A stretch of 64,000 bases of DNA from an uncultured Alphaproteobacteria bacterium. GTDB lineage: Bacteria > Pseudomonadota > Alphaproteobacteria > SP197. Every line of letters starts with the position of its first letter. The stretch's first letter is position 1. The notes beneath the pieces were generated by a model. The model ran no database searches. It had not been told where the DNA came from and saw nothing but the letters and a program-made list of their open reading frames with translations. Below are positions 30,212-38,585 of the stretch, one piece after another. A program made the translations under genes and the position numbers. The stretch covers positions 3,104,225-3,168,224 of the forward strand of contig OY282363.1 in NCBI GenBank assembly GCA_958295695.1, written 5' to 3'.

Positions 30212-31489
30212 ATGCGGGTTCTGGTGATCGGAGGCGGCGGGCGCGAGCACGCCCTGTGCTGGGCGATCGCCAATTCCCCCCTGGTCGAGAAGCTCTACTG
30301 CGCGCCCGGTAACGGCGGTATCGCGTCCGTGGCCGAACTCGTGGAGATCGGGGCCGGGGATGTCGCGGGCCTCGTCGCCTGGGCCGCCGCGAACGCCGTC
30401 GATCTGGTCGTTCCGGGGCCGGAGGCGCCCCTGGTGGCGGGCCTCGTGGACGCCATGGACGCGGCGGGCGTGCCCTGCTTCGGGCCCTCGGCGCGGGCGG
30501 CCCGCCTGGAGGGATCGAAGGCCTTCATGAAGGAGGTGGCGGACGCCGCGGGCGTGCCGACGGCCGCCTGGCGGCGCTTCGACGACGCGGCCGAGGCCCG
30601 CGCCTGGGCGGCCGGACGGGGCGCGCCGATGGTCGTGAAGGCCGACGGGCTCGCGGCCGGCAAGGGCGTCACGGTCGCGGCGACGCTGGAGGAAGCCCAC
30701 GAGGCGATCGACGACGCGCTCGTGGCGGGCGTGTTCGGCGCGGCCGGCGCCAGCGTGGTGATCGAGGAGTTCCTCGAGGGCGAGGAGGCGAGCGTCCACG
30801 TGCTCGCCGACGGCCGCGCCGTGCTGCCGCTCGCCACGGCCCAGGACCACAAGACCGCCGGCGAGGGCGACACGGGCCCCAACACCGGCGGCATGGGCTG
30901 CTGTTCGCCCGCCCCGGCGGTGGACCCGGCGATGGAGGCGGCGATCCTGGAGACCGTCGTCCGGCCGACCCTGGCCGAGCTCGCCCGCCGCGGCTGCCCG
31001 TTCAGGGGCGTGCTCTACGCCGGCCTCATGCTGACGCCGGAGGGCCCGAAGCTCTTGGAATACAACGTGCGCTTCGGCGATCCCGAATGCCAGGCGATGA
31101 TGGCCCGGCTCAAGTCCGATCTCGTGCCCGCGCTCGTCGCGGCCCGCGACGGCGCGCTCCGCCACCTCGACCTGCGCTGGCGCGACGAGGCCGCGCTGTG
31201 CGTCGTCATGGCGACGAGGGGCTATCCCGGTCCCTACCCGAAGCCGACGCCGATCACCGGCCTGGACGAGGCCGCGGCGGACTCCGACACGATCGTCTTC
31301 CACGCCGGCACGAGGCGCGACGGCGAACGCTGGCTCTCGGACGGCGGCCGCGTGCTGGGGGTGACCGCGCTGGGCGGCACGGTCGCCGAGGCCCAGGCCC
31401 GCGCCTACGCCGCCGTCGACCGCATCGACTGGGCGGAAGGCTTCTGCCGCCGCGACATCGGCTGGCGCGCCATCGCCCGGGAACGCTGA
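30212..31489 (+). CDS. purD: Phosphoribosylamine-glycine ligase
   Basis: The 425-residue ATP-grasp enzyme forms glycinamide ribonucleotide in purine synthesis. It starts MRVLVIGGGGREHALCWAIA and shows PGPEAPLVAGLVDAMDA, GPSARAARLEGSKAFMKE, VVKADGLAAGKGVTVA, TGPNTGGMGCCSPAP and LEYNVRFGDPECQ. Length is standard. It is followed by the AT-rich inverted repeat at 31516-31562, which may act in termination. Confidence 0.96.
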   Translation: MRVLVIGGGGREHALCWAIANSPLVEKLYCAPGNGGIASVAELVEIGAGDVAGLVAWAAANAVDLVVPGPEAPLVAGLVDAMDAAGVPCFGPSARAARLEGSKAFMKEVADAAGVPTAAWRRFDDAAEARAWAAGRGAPMVVKADGLAAGKGVTVAATLEEAHEAIDDALVAGVFGAAGASVVIEEFLEGEEASVHVLADGRAVLPLATAQDHKTAGEGDTGPNTGGMGCCSPAPAVDPAMEAAILETVVRPTLAELARRGCPFRGVLYAGLMLTPEGPKLLEYNVRFGDPECQAMMARLKSDLVPALVAARDGALRHLDLRWRDEAALCVVMATRGYPGPYPKPTPITGLDEAAADSDTIVFHAGTRRDGERWLSDGGRVLGVTALGGTVAEAQARAYAAVDRIDWAEGFCRRDIGWRAIARER

Positions 31490-31515
31490 CCGACCGGACG
31501 TTGCGTCCGCACGAA

Positions 31516-31562
31516 GCGCGGTGCTATTTTAGCTTCGGCGCAAAACTAAAATAACACCGCGC
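31516..31562. promoter_or_regulatory. AT-rich 17-bp inverted repeat upstream of HigA-like gene
   Basis: GCGCGGTGCTATTTTAG and CTAAAATAACACCGCGC pair over 17 bp with one mismatch around a 13-base loop. A second AT-rich palindrome, GTTTTCAAAAC, follows at 31566-31576, and TATAAC at 31577-31582 could be a -10 element. The AT-rich stem stands out in this GC-rich DNA. It lies 26 bases after the purD stop and about 100 bases before the HigA-like gene. It may be an antitoxin operator, a purD terminator or part of a mobile repeat. Confidence 0.5.
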
Positions 31563-31664
31563 GTTGTTTTCAAAACTATAACAAGGTGGCACCGCCATGT
31601 GGCGCGGAGGGATCGGCAGGTACGAGAGCACGACCGTGGGCGGTGAGACGCGATCGACCGCCTC

Positions 31665-31997
31665 ATGGGCGCGGCGCCGGACACGCTCAGGGTTCTCGTT
31701 ACGTTGGTCGAGGCCCGGCGCTGGCCGGTGGACGCGCCCGATCCGGTGTCGATGATCGAGCATGTCATGGAGGCGCGCGGCTACCGGCGGAGGGATCTCG
31801 CCGCCCTGTTAGGGTCGCGGCCGCGCGCCTCGGAGGTGCTCGACCACCGCCGGCCCCCGACCCTGCCGACGATCCGGGCTCTTTCGGCGGAGTGGGACCT
31901 CCCGGCCGACACGCCGGTGCGCGAGTGCGACCCCGCCGCCCGCCCGCATCGCCGCATCGTCCCCTTCACGCCCTCAGGCCGGCGAAGAAGTCCTTGA
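31665..31997 (+). CDS. HigA-type HTH antitoxin, orphan and probably truncated
   Basis: The 110-residue frame carries the XRE-type helix-turn-helix of HigA/YgjM antitoxins: DPVSMIEHVMEARGYRRRDL, AALLGSRPRASEVLDHRRPP and TLPTIRALSAEWDLPAD. The usual N-terminal segment is cut: codons just upstream still read DAIDRLM in frame, but a TGA precedes them. The part after GAAPDT seems to lack a few residues compared with relatives as I remember them. No HigB toxin gene is adjacent. It overlaps the convergent tadA 3' end by 32 bases. It may be a relic or a solitary regulator. Confidence 0.55.
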   Translation: MGAAPDTLRVLVTLVEARRWPVDAPDPVSMIEHVMEARGYRRRDLAALLGSRPRASEVLDHRRPPTLPTIRALSAEWDLPADTPVRECDPAARPHRRIVPFTPSGRRRSP

Positions 31998-32418
31998 GCA
32001 GGGCGGCGCAGCGGGTCTCGTCGATGCCGCCGTAGACCTCGGGCCGGTGATGGCAGGTGGGTTGGCGGAACAGGCGCGGCCCGTGGTCCACGCCGCCGCC
32101 CTTGGGGTCGGCCGCGCCGTAGTAGAGGCGGGCGACGCGGGCCTGGGCGATGGCGCCCGCGCACATGGCGCAGGGCTCGAGGGTGACGTGGAGGTCGGCG
32201 CCGTCCAGCCGCGCGAGCCTCTCGGCCCGGCAGGCGGCGCGGATGGCGACGATCTCGGCGTGCGCCGTGGGATCGCCCCATTCGCGCACCCGGTTGCCCG
32301 CCGCGGCGACTGCCTCGCCCCCGCGCACGACCACCGCGCCCACCGGCGCCTCGCCGCGCGCCGCGGCGGCGCGGGCCTCCCCGAGCGCCAGCTCCATGAA
32401 CGAAGGTCGCCGGCCCAT
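31966..32418 (-). CDS. tadA: tRNA adenosine-34 deaminase
   Basis: The 150-residue cytidine deaminase-fold enzyme converts A34 to inosine in tRNA-Arg(ACG). The zinc and catalytic motifs are HAEIVAIRAACR (H and proton-shuttle E) and PCAMCAGAIAQAR (two Cys ligands). The ATG at 32416-32418 starts MGRRPSFMELALGEA; a TTG nine bases upstream is possible but unlikely. It is divergent from the following amidotransferase with 47 bases between. Confidence 0.94.
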   Translation of the reverse strand: MGRRPSFMELALGEARAAAARGEAPVGAVVVRGGEAVAAAGNRVREWGDPTAHAEIVAIRAACRAERLARLDGADLHVTLEPCAMCAGAIAQARVARLYYGAADPKGGGVDHGPRLFRQPTCHHRPEVYGGIDETRCAALLKDFFAGLRA

Positions 32419-32465
32419 GGCCGCCAATCTTGCACGATCGCCCGGACGCCGCCACAGTGCCCGTC

Positions 32466-33191
32466 ATGGCGCGCGCCCGAAGCCGGCCCCTGATCGGCGT
32501 CACCCTGGATTCGGAGGAGCCCGGCGGCTACTCGAACCTGCCGTGGTACGCCGTGCGGCGGAACTACATGGAGGCCGTGGCGCGGGCCGGCGGTTTGCCG
32601 GTCGCCCTGGGCCACGAGGCCGGGCTGGCCGGGGCCTGCCTCGACGCGCTCGACGGCGTGGTCGTCACCGGCGGCGCCTTCGATCTCGATCCGGCGCTCT
32701 TCGGCGCCGCCCAGCGTCACGACACGGTCGTCACCAAGGATCGGCGCACCCGCTTCGAATGGGACCTCGCGGAGGGCGCGCTGCGGCGCGACATGCCGGT
32801 CTTCGGCATCTGCGGCGGCCAGCAGCTCCTCAACGTGGTGCTCGGTGGCACGCTGATCCAGCACATCCCCGACGCGGTCCCCGGCTGCCTAGAGCACGAG
32901 CAGCGGAACCCGCGCACCGAGGCCGGCCACGGCGTGGCCGTCAAGGAGGGCACGCGGCTGCGCCGCATCGTCGGCGCGGACGCGCTCGCCGTGAACAGCG
33001 CGCACCACCAGGCCGCCGAGCGGGTGGGCGAGAAGGTCGTCGTCAACGCGCTCGCGCCCGACGGCGTGATCGAGGGCATCGAGCACCCGGACCACCGCTT
33101 CTGCCTCGGCGTCCAGTGGCACCCCGAATACCATGTCTCCGAGGGCGACCGCCTGCTGTTCGACGCCTTCCTCGAAGCCTGCCGGGCGTGA
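32466..33191 (+). CDS. Class I glutamine amidotransferase-like peptidase C26 (PuuD-like)
   Basis: The 241-residue protein belongs to the gamma-glutamyl-gamma-aminobutyrate hydrolase (PuuD) family. The nucleophile elbow is VFGICGGQQLLNVVLGG (Cys near residue 118), and the His-Glu pair is in GVQWHPEYHVSEGD. VVTGGAFDLDPALFG is the usual GGxD-type region. Physiological substrate is unknown; a role in polyamine or gamma-glutamyl compound breakdown is inferred from the family. The stop overlaps the next start as GTGA. Confidence 0.85.
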   Translation: MARARSRPLIGVTLDSEEPGGYSNLPWYAVRRNYMEAVARAGGLPVALGHEAGLAGACLDALDGVVVTGGAFDLDPALFGAAQRHDTVVTKDRRTRFEWDLAEGALRRDMPVFGICGGQQLLNVVLGGTLIQHIPDAVPGCLEHEQRNPRTEAGHGVAVKEGTRLRRIVGADALAVNSAHHQAAERVGEKVVVNALAPDGVIEGIEHPDHRFCLGVQWHPEYHVSEGDRLLFDAFLEACRA

Positions 33192-33970
33192 CGGCGGGAC
33201 CGTCGCCGGAGCCGGCCGTGGCCGAGCGGATCGCCAAGCGGCTGGCCCACGCCGGCGTGGCGTCCCGGCGCGAGGCGGAGCGGCTGATCGGGGAGGGCCG
33301 CGTGGCGGTCAACGGCGCGACGCTCGCCAGTCCGGCGGTCACGGTCGGGCCGGACGACGCGGTGACGGTCGATGGCGAGCCGGTCGGCGCGAAGCCGGGC
33401 CTGCGCCTCTGGCGCTTCCACAAACCCAGGGGCGCGCTGGTCACCCGGCGCGACGAGCGCGGCCGGCCGACGGTGTTCGGCCTTCTGCCCCAGGCCATGC
33501 CCCGCGTCGTCGCCGTGGGCCGGCTCGACATGACGACCGAGGGCCTCCTGCTCTTGACCAACGACGGCGACCTGGCGCGCTGGCTGGAGCTGCCGGCGAC
33601 CGGCTGGGTCCGGCGCTACCGGGTCCGGGTCCACGGCCGGCCCGACGAGGCGATGCTGGCCGTGCTCCGTTCCGGGATGACGGTCGGCGGCGTGCGCCAC
33701 GGCCCGGTCGAGGCCGCGATCGACGGCCGGACGGGCGCCAACGCCTGGATGACCGTGAGCCTGCGCGAGGGCAGGAACCGGGAGGTCCGCAACCTGCTGG
33801 GCGCGCTCGGCCTCGACGTGAACCGCCTGCTGCGCACGGCCTACGGGCCGTTCCAGTTGGGCGCGCTGGAACGCGGCGGGATCGAGGAAGTCCGGGGCAA
33901 GACGCTCGCCGAACAGCTCGGGAAGCCGTGGGCCGGCAGGATCGATGCGCATCGTCGCCGGGCGTCATAG
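33188..33970 (+). CDS. rluB: rRNA pseudouridine synthase, RsuA/RluB family
   Basis: The 260-residue protein has an N-terminal S4 RNA-binding domain (ERIAKRLAHAGVASRREAER, LIGEGRVAVNGATL) and the pseudouridine synthase core with the catalytic Asp in VVAVGRLDMTTEGLLLLTND, then SLREGRNREVRNLLGALGL. Whether it acts on 23S (RluB) or 16S (RsuA) rRNA cannot be settled. It starts with GTG overlapping the previous stop (GTGA) and overlaps rsmD by 26 bases. Confidence 0.88.
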   Translation: MTAGPSPEPAVAERIAKRLAHAGVASRREAERLIGEGRVAVNGATLASPAVTVGPDDAVTVDGEPVGAKPGLRLWRFHKPRGALVTRRDERGRPTVFGLLPQAMPRVVAVGRLDMTTEGLLLLTNDGDLARWLELPATGWVRRYRVRVHGRPDEAMLAVLRSGMTVGGVRHGPVEAAIDGRTGANAWMTVSLREGRNREVRNLLGALGLDVNRLLRTAYGPFQLGALERGGIEEVRGKTLAEQLGKPWAGRIDAHRRRAS

Positions 33971-34499
33971 GGGCCGCCGGCTCCACGCGCCGCCGGGCCA
34001 CGCCGTCCGCCCCACCGGCGACCGGGTGCGCGAGGCGCTCTTCGACCTCTTGGTCCACGGCCTGGACTGGCCGGGCCTCGAGGGCGCCCATGTCGCCGAC
34101 ATCTTCTGCGGCACGGGCGCGGTGGCCCTGGAGGCGCTCTCCCGCGGCGCGGTCTTCGCCACGCTCGTCGACAACGGCGCCGAGGCCCATGCCGCCGCCC
34201 GGCGCAACATCGCGCGCCTGGGCGAGGAGGCGCGCGCCCAGCTCCTGCGCAACGACGCGACGAAGCCGATGCCGCGCCCGGCCCGGGCGGTGGCCTTCGC
34301 CTATGTCGATCCGCCCTACCGCGCGGAGGTCGCCGCCGGCGTGCTGGCGGCGATGCGCGCGGCCGGCTGGTTCGCGCCGGACGCGCTCGCCTGCGTCGAG
34401 CTCCACCGCCGGGCCGCCTTCGCCATGCCCGAGGGTTTCGAGACCGCCGCCGACCGCGCCTACGGCGACACCCGTCTCTTGTTCGCGCGCGTCCTGTAG
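33945..34499 (+). CDS. rsmD: 16S rRNA (guanine-966-N2)-methyltransferase
   Basis: The 184-residue methyltransferase begins MRIVAGRHRGRRLHAPPGHA, followed by VRPTGDRVREALFDLL. The SAM-binding motif is VADIFCGTGAVALEALSRGA and the catalytic motif YVDPPYRAEV. It overlaps the pseudouridine synthase gene by 26 bases and ends the amidotransferase-rluB-rsmD run. The TAG stop is again followed by GGCGG. Confidence 0.94.
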   Translation: MRIVAGRHRGRRLHAPPGHAVRPTGDRVREALFDLLVHGLDWPGLEGAHVADIFCGTGAVALEALSRGAVFATLVDNGAEAHAAARRNIARLGEEARAQLLRNDATKPMPRPARAVAFAYVDPPYRAEVAAGVLAAMRAAGWFAPDALACVELHRRAAFAMPEGFETAADRAYGDTRLLFARVL

Positions 34500-34574
34500 G
34501 GCGGATCGCTGACGAATCGATTGTTGGCAAACTTGAGACAAAATAAGTCGAATTCGGAAAGGATGAACATCTTG

Positions 34575-34595
34575 AACCTATCATATTGACAGGTT
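34575..34595. promoter_or_regulatory. Palindromic operator candidate abutting the DUF4258 start
   Basis: AACCTATCA, a 3-base centre and TGACAGGTT form a 9-3-9 imperfect palindrome (8 of 9 matches). It ends at the base before the ATG at 34596. The surrounding 34500-34595 is AT-rich compared with neighbours. The location fits autorepression by the downstream HTH protein. No Shine-Dalgarno sequence fits between it and the ATG. Confidence 0.5.
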
Positions 34596-34895
34596 ATGGC
34601 AAACAGAACGGTCGTTCCTTTTCCCAAGGTGGGTCGAAATGCGCCATCGGTCGGGAGTTTGCTGGGGCGCGTTCGAGGACTTGCTTCGGACAGCTTGAAG
34701 ATCCGGATGATCGAGCGGGGGATCGACATGAGGTCGGTTCTGGAGGTCGTGCGCGGCGGAAGAGCCGTTGGACGCCCCGAACTGGACGGCTATGGAGACT
34801 GGACGATCGGGATGCGTCGAAAAGTCGCCGGCCGCCGAGTCCATGTCGCGGTGGCGGTATGCGCGGCCCGCGTCGAGCGTATCGCGACATGGTAG
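34596..34895 (+). CDS. DUF4258-like protein, putative toxin partner
   Basis: The 99-residue protein has a DUF4258-like core: KIRMIERGIDMRSVLEVVRG, then GRPELDGYGDWTIGMRRKVA and GRRVHVAVAV. DUF4258 proteins are RelE/BrnT-like in size and often pair with small HTH proteins. The first 30 residues look poorly structured. The HTH gene follows 23 bases later. Activity as a toxin is inference from gene arrangement. The ATG has no obvious ribosome-binding site, so a leaderless transcript is possible. Confidence 0.6.
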   Translation: MANRTVVPFPKVGRNAPSVGSLLGRVRGLASDSLKIRMIERGIDMRSVLEVVRGGRAVGRPELDGYGDWTIGMRRKVAGRRVHVAVAVCAARVERIATW

Positions 34896-34918
34896 GCGAC
34901 CCATGATCGGAGGAGACA

Positions 34919-35410
34919 ATGCATGATGAAGTATACCACTATGTCGAATGCGGCTTGGATGACGTTCACCTGATGAACGGCTTCGAGCGCTTCACATCCG
35001 TTCGCGGAACGAGCATCGCGATCAGGGATGTCGATGCGCTCCATCGGGCGATCGGCGAAGGCCTGTGTCAGAAGAAGGAACTGAACGGGAAGGAGATTCG
35101 TTTCTTGCGTCGAGAGATGCTCATGTCCCAAACGACGCTGGCGCGTCTTTTCGATGTGAAGGAACAGACCGTCCACCGCTGGGAGACCGAGAAGACCGGC
35201 ATCCCGAAAGCGGCGGAGGCCTTGGTTCGCTTCCTCTACACGGAGCAGACGAACAGGACCCAAGGGACCCTTCGGGAGAGCCTCGAGAAGATCGCCGACC
35301 TCGAGGACGAAATCGACCGCACCCGGCGGATGATCTTCCGACTCACGCTGGCCGAGGGAAAAACCGACCCGGTTCATCGAGACGCGGCCGAATGGAGACT
35401 GGCCGCATAG
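34919..35410 (+). CDS. HTH (XRE/MqsA-like) transcriptional regulator, putative antitoxin
   Basis: The 163-residue protein has an N-terminal part YHYVECGLDDVHLMNGFE and a central helix-turn-helix at about residues 60-95 (IRFLRREMLMSQTTLARLFD, VKEQTVHRWETEKTGIP). The C-terminal 50 residues (LRESLEKIADLEDEIDRTRR) form a likely coiled coil for dimerisation. Similar HTH proteins pair with DUF4258 proteins. Codon use is less GC-biased than in neighbouring housekeeping genes. It probably represses its own operon through the palindrome at 34575-34595. Confidence 0.7.
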   Translation: MHDEVYHYVECGLDDVHLMNGFERFTSVRGTSIAIRDVDALHRAIGEGLCQKKELNGKEIRFLRREMLMSQTTLARLFDVKEQTVHRWETEKTGIPKAAEALVRFLYTEQTNRTQGTLRESLEKIADLEDEIDRTRRMIFRLTLAEGKTDPVHRDAAEWRLAA

Positions 35411-35480
35411 CCGAGAAGACTCCGATCGGCTTCCGGGGCGTGCCCATCCTTGACGGACTCGCGCCAAGCCGCGGTCCCGG

Positions 35481-35510
35481 GGCGGTTCCGGCAAAGCCGG
35501 AAACGCCCTA
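35481..35510 (-). repeat. Palindromic repeat containing the mutL stop
   Basis: On the minus strand the mutL TAG stop begins TAGGGCGTTTCCGGC, then TTTGCCGGAACCGCC. GGTTCCGGC and GCCGGAAAC can form a stem. The same layout (CGCCCTA beside a GGTTCCG...CGGAA palindrome) occurs at the ubiA 3' end. Confidence 0.5.
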
Positions 35511-37304
35511 TCGCCGGCCGAACAGGCGCTCGATATCCGCGAGCTTCAGTTCGACGTAGGTCGGGCGGCCGTGGTTGCACTGGCCGGAGTTCGGCGTCCG
35601 CTCCATCTCGCGCAGCAGCGCGTTCATCTCGGCGGGATCGAGCCGGCGGCCGGCGCGCACGCTGCCGTGGCAGGCCATCGTGCCGCAGACATGCTCCAGG
35701 CGGTCGCGCAGCGCGAGCGCCTGGTCGAACTCGGCGACTTCGTCGGCGAGGTCGCGGACGAGCCCCTTGACGTCGGTCTCGCCCAGGAGCGCGGGCGTCT
35801 CGCGCACCACGACGGCGCCGGGGCCGAACCGTTCGAGCGCGAGCCCGAGCTCGGCCAGCTCGCCGGCCCGCGCCGCCAGGCGGTCCGCCGCGGCCTCCTC
35901 CAGCTCGACCACCTCGGGCAGCAGCAGCAGTTGCCGGCCCACGCCCTCGGCGGCGATCTGCGCCTTCATGCGTTCGTAGACGAGCCGTTCGTGGGCGGCG
36001 TGCTGGTCGACGATGACGATGCCGTCCCGGGTCTGGGCGACGACATAGGTCTCGTGGAGCTGGCCGCGGGCCGCGCCCAGGGGAAAGGCGGCGTCCTCGG
36101 CCGGCGAGCCGTCCGCCTCCCCGGGCGGGACGACGCGGCCGGCGGGCGCATGGTCGGCATGGAGCGGCGCGTGGTAGGCGGCCGCGGCCTCCGCGAGCCC
36201 GGCGTGGGACCGGCGCCCGGCGAACGGGCCGGGCGGCGCGGTCCCGGACCCGGGCCGCAGCTTCGCCAGCGTCTCCTCGGCGACGGTGGTGGAGGCGCGG
36301 TGGCCCGCGCCCTCCAGGGCGGCGCGCAGGGCCTGGACGATCAGCCCGCGCACCAGCCGGCCGTCGCGGAAGCGCACCTCGGCCTTGGCCGGATGGACGT
36401 TGACGTCGACCTTGCGCGCCGGCAGATCGAGGAAGAGCGCCGCCATCGGGTGGCGGTTCGGCGCCAGCACGTCCTGGTAGGCGCCCTTGACCGCGCCCAG
36501 AAGCAGGCGGTCCTTCACGGGCCGGCCGTTGACGAACAGGAACTGGCCCTGGCCGGTCGGCCGGTTGAGCGTCGGCAGGCCGGCATGGCCGGTGAGCCGC
36601 GCGTCCTCCCGCGCCGCGTCGACGGCGACCGCGTTATCCTGGAAGGCCCGGCCCATCACCGCGCCCAGCCGCCTGAGCCGGGCGTCGAACAGGTCGCCCG
36701 CCTCCGCGCCGTAGACGAGGCTTCCGCGCCCGTCGAAGGCGAGCGAGAAGGCGATCTCCGGGCGCGCCATGGCGAGCCGCTTGACGACATCGGCGACGGC
36801 TCCGTTCTCCACCCGCTCCGATTTCAGGAACTTGAGCCGGGCCGGCGTGGCGAAGAACAGGTCGGCGACCTCGACGGTGGTCCCCGGCCCCCGCGGGGCC
36901 GGGGAGACCGCGCCCAGCCCGCCGCCCTCGACCCGGATCTCCCAGCCGCCGTCGGTCCCGCGCCGGCGCGTGACGATGCGCAGACGCGCCACCGCGCCGA
37001 TCGAGGGCAGCGCCTCGCCGCGGAAGCCCAGCGTCGCGATGTCGCCGAGGTCGTCGTCCGCGAGCTTCGAGGTCGCATGGCGCTCCACCGCGAGGGCGAG
37101 GTCCCCGGGCTCCATGCCGGCGCCGTCGTCGGCGACCGCGATGAAGGCGCGCCCTCCGCCGTTGACCGTCACGTCGATGCGCGTCGCGCCCGCGTCGATG
37201 GCGTTCTCCACCAGCTCCTTGACGACCGAGGCGGGCCGCTCGACCGCCTCGCCCGCGGCGATGCGGTTCACCGTAGCCTCCGGGAGGCGCCGGATCGCGG
37301 TCAT
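35508..37304 (-). CDS. mutL: DNA mismatch repair protein MutL
   Basis: The 598-residue protein has the N-terminal GHKL ATPase with [38 protein letters not shown] and [12 protein letters not shown]. The transducer domain contains [10 protein letters not shown] and [14 protein letters not shown]. The C-terminal endonuclease motif [12 protein letters not shown] (about residues 433-444) plus ACHGSVRAG and GQCNHGRPT show that this is an endonuclease-type MutL, as is usual in bacteria without MutH. The ATG overlaps the pgi stop as ATGA. Confidence 0.95.
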   Translation of the reverse strand: MTAIRRLPEATVNRIAAGEAVERPASVVKELVENAIDAGATRIDVTVNGGGRAFIAVADDGAGMEPGDLALAVERHATSKLADDDLGDIATLGFRGEALPSIGAVARLRIVTRRRGTDGGWEIRVEGGGLGAVSPAPRGPGTTVEVADLFFATPARLKFLKSERVENGAVADVVKRLAMARPEIAFSLAFDGRGSLVYGAEAGDLFDARLRRLGAVMGRAFQDNAVAVDAAREDARLTGHAGLPTLNRPTGQGQFLFVNGRPVKDRLLLGAVKGAYQDVLAPNRHPMAALFLDLPARKVDVNVHPAKAEVRFRDGRLVRGLIVQALRAALEGAGHRASTTVAEETLAKLRPGSGTAPPGPFAGRRSHAGLAEAAAAYHAPLHADHAPAGRVVPPGEADGSPAEDAAFPLGAARGQLHETYVVAQTRDGIVIVDQHAAHERLVYERMKAQIAAEGVGRQLLLLPEVVELEEAAADRLAARAGELAELGLALERFGPGAVVVRETPALLGETDVKGLVRDLADEVAEFDQALALRDRLEHVCGTMACHGSVRAGRRLDPAEMNALLREMERTPNSGQCNHGRPTYVELKLADIERLFGRR

Positions 37305-38518
37305 CGCGCCATCGCCCCGAGCATGGCGGCGGCCCGCCTCTTGCCGTCCTCCACGGCGGGCTGGCCGAAGGGGTCGACGTCCAGCAGGCGTCCCGCGACG
37401 ATCGTCTCCAGCATGAAGTGGGCGAACAGCGCGCCGAGGGCGCGTTCGTCCGGCGCCTCCAGCGCGAACGTCCTCACGGGAACCCCGGCCTCGGCCAGCG
37501 ACCGCACGGTCGCCTCGCGCTCGGCGAACATGACGTCGCCCAGGGTCCGCCCGGCGAGGTGTCCGGGAACGCCCTCGCCGTCCGGCGCCGGGCCGAGGCC
37601 GCGGGTCTCGACGCCCAGGACCGTCACCCAGCAGTGGGGCGGGCCGGCGATCCAGAACTGGAGCTGGCTGTGCTGGTCGGCCGTGCCCGAGGCGGCGACC
37701 GGCATGCTGCCGCGCCCCCGCTTGCCCAGGCTTTCCGCCCAGAGCTGAACGAACCAGCGGGCGAAAGGTACGAGCCGGTCCGCGTAGGCCATCATGACCT
37801 GGATATGCCGCCCCCGGCCGCGGTCGAGCCCGACCGCCATGGCGGCGCCCCTGGCGGGCGGGCTCTCCGGCCCCTTCGCCCGGAAGTCGTCGAGCGCCGC
37901 CGCCGCCCCGCGCCGCACGGCGCGCGCGTCGAGGCCGGCGATGAGCGCCGGGAGCAGGCCCGTGGGGGAGAGCACGGAGTAGCGCCCGTCGATGGCGGGG
38001 TCGTGGTCGAGGACCGGCAGCCCGCGGGCCTCGAACGCGTCGCGGAGGGCGCCCCGCTTCCCGGCGATCGCGGTGGCCCGCCCGGCGCCGAGCCGGTCCG
38101 CCGCGAGAAGGCTCAGGGCGACCGTCTCCAGCGTCTCGCCCGACTTGGAGATCGCCAGCAGGTGGGTCCTCTCCGGAACGAGGCCGCCGGTCACTCGCTC
38201 CCACGTGTCCGGATCGACGTTGTCGAGGACATGCAGGCGGGGGCCGGCCGGGCGCGGCGGCGCCAGGGCGGCGAGGGCCCGCGCCCCGAGGCTCGACCCC
38301 CCGGTCCCGGCCAGGATCACGTCGTCCGCGTCCGCCGCGATCCCGGCGGCGCGCGCCTCGAGCGCGGGCAGATCGTCGTCCCGCCCGGCGATCGCCAGAC
38401 AGGGCAGCGCGCCCTCCTCCAGCCTCGCCGCCACGTCGCGGCAGGCCGCGCCGAGCGCCGCCTCGCCGGGGACGGTGGGACAACGTTCCAGGGACTGGAT
38501 GTAGGGCGGGAGGTCCAT
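37301..38518 (-). CDS. pgi: Glucose-6-phosphate isomerase (short form)
   Basis: The 405-residue SIS-domain protein matches short alphaproteobacterial glucose-6-phosphate isomerases (longer E. coli-type enzymes have about 550 residues). Markers are [78 protein letters not shown] and the late [30 protein letters not shown]. It is translationally coupled to mutL (ATGA). The ATG at 38516-38518 is the only good start; it is 67 bases after the M16 peptidase stop. Confidence 0.88.
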   Translation of the reverse strand: MDLPPYIQSLERCPTVPGEAALGAACRDVAARLEEGALPCLAIAGRDDDLPALEARAAGIAADADDVILAGTGGSSLGARALAALAPPRPAGPRLHVLDNVDPDTWERVTGGLVPERTHLLAISKSGETLETVALSLLAADRLGAGRATAIAGKRGALRDAFEARGLPVLDHDPAIDGRYSVLSPTGLLPALIAGLDARAVRRGAAAALDDFRAKGPESPPARGAAMAVGLDRGRGRHIQVMMAYADRLVPFARWFVQLWAESLGKRGRGSMPVAASGTADQHSQLQFWIAGPPHCWVTVLGVETRGLGPAPDGEGVPGHLAGRTLGDVMFAEREATVRSLAEAGVPVRTFALEAPDERALGALFAHFMLETIVAGRLLDVDPFGQPAVEDGKRRAAAMLGAMAR

Positions 38519-38585
38519 GCGTCCGGTTCGTATAGCGCCAATCGGCCGGGCGGGGAATCGGCCCGGCCGGATCGGGCGGAACCCT

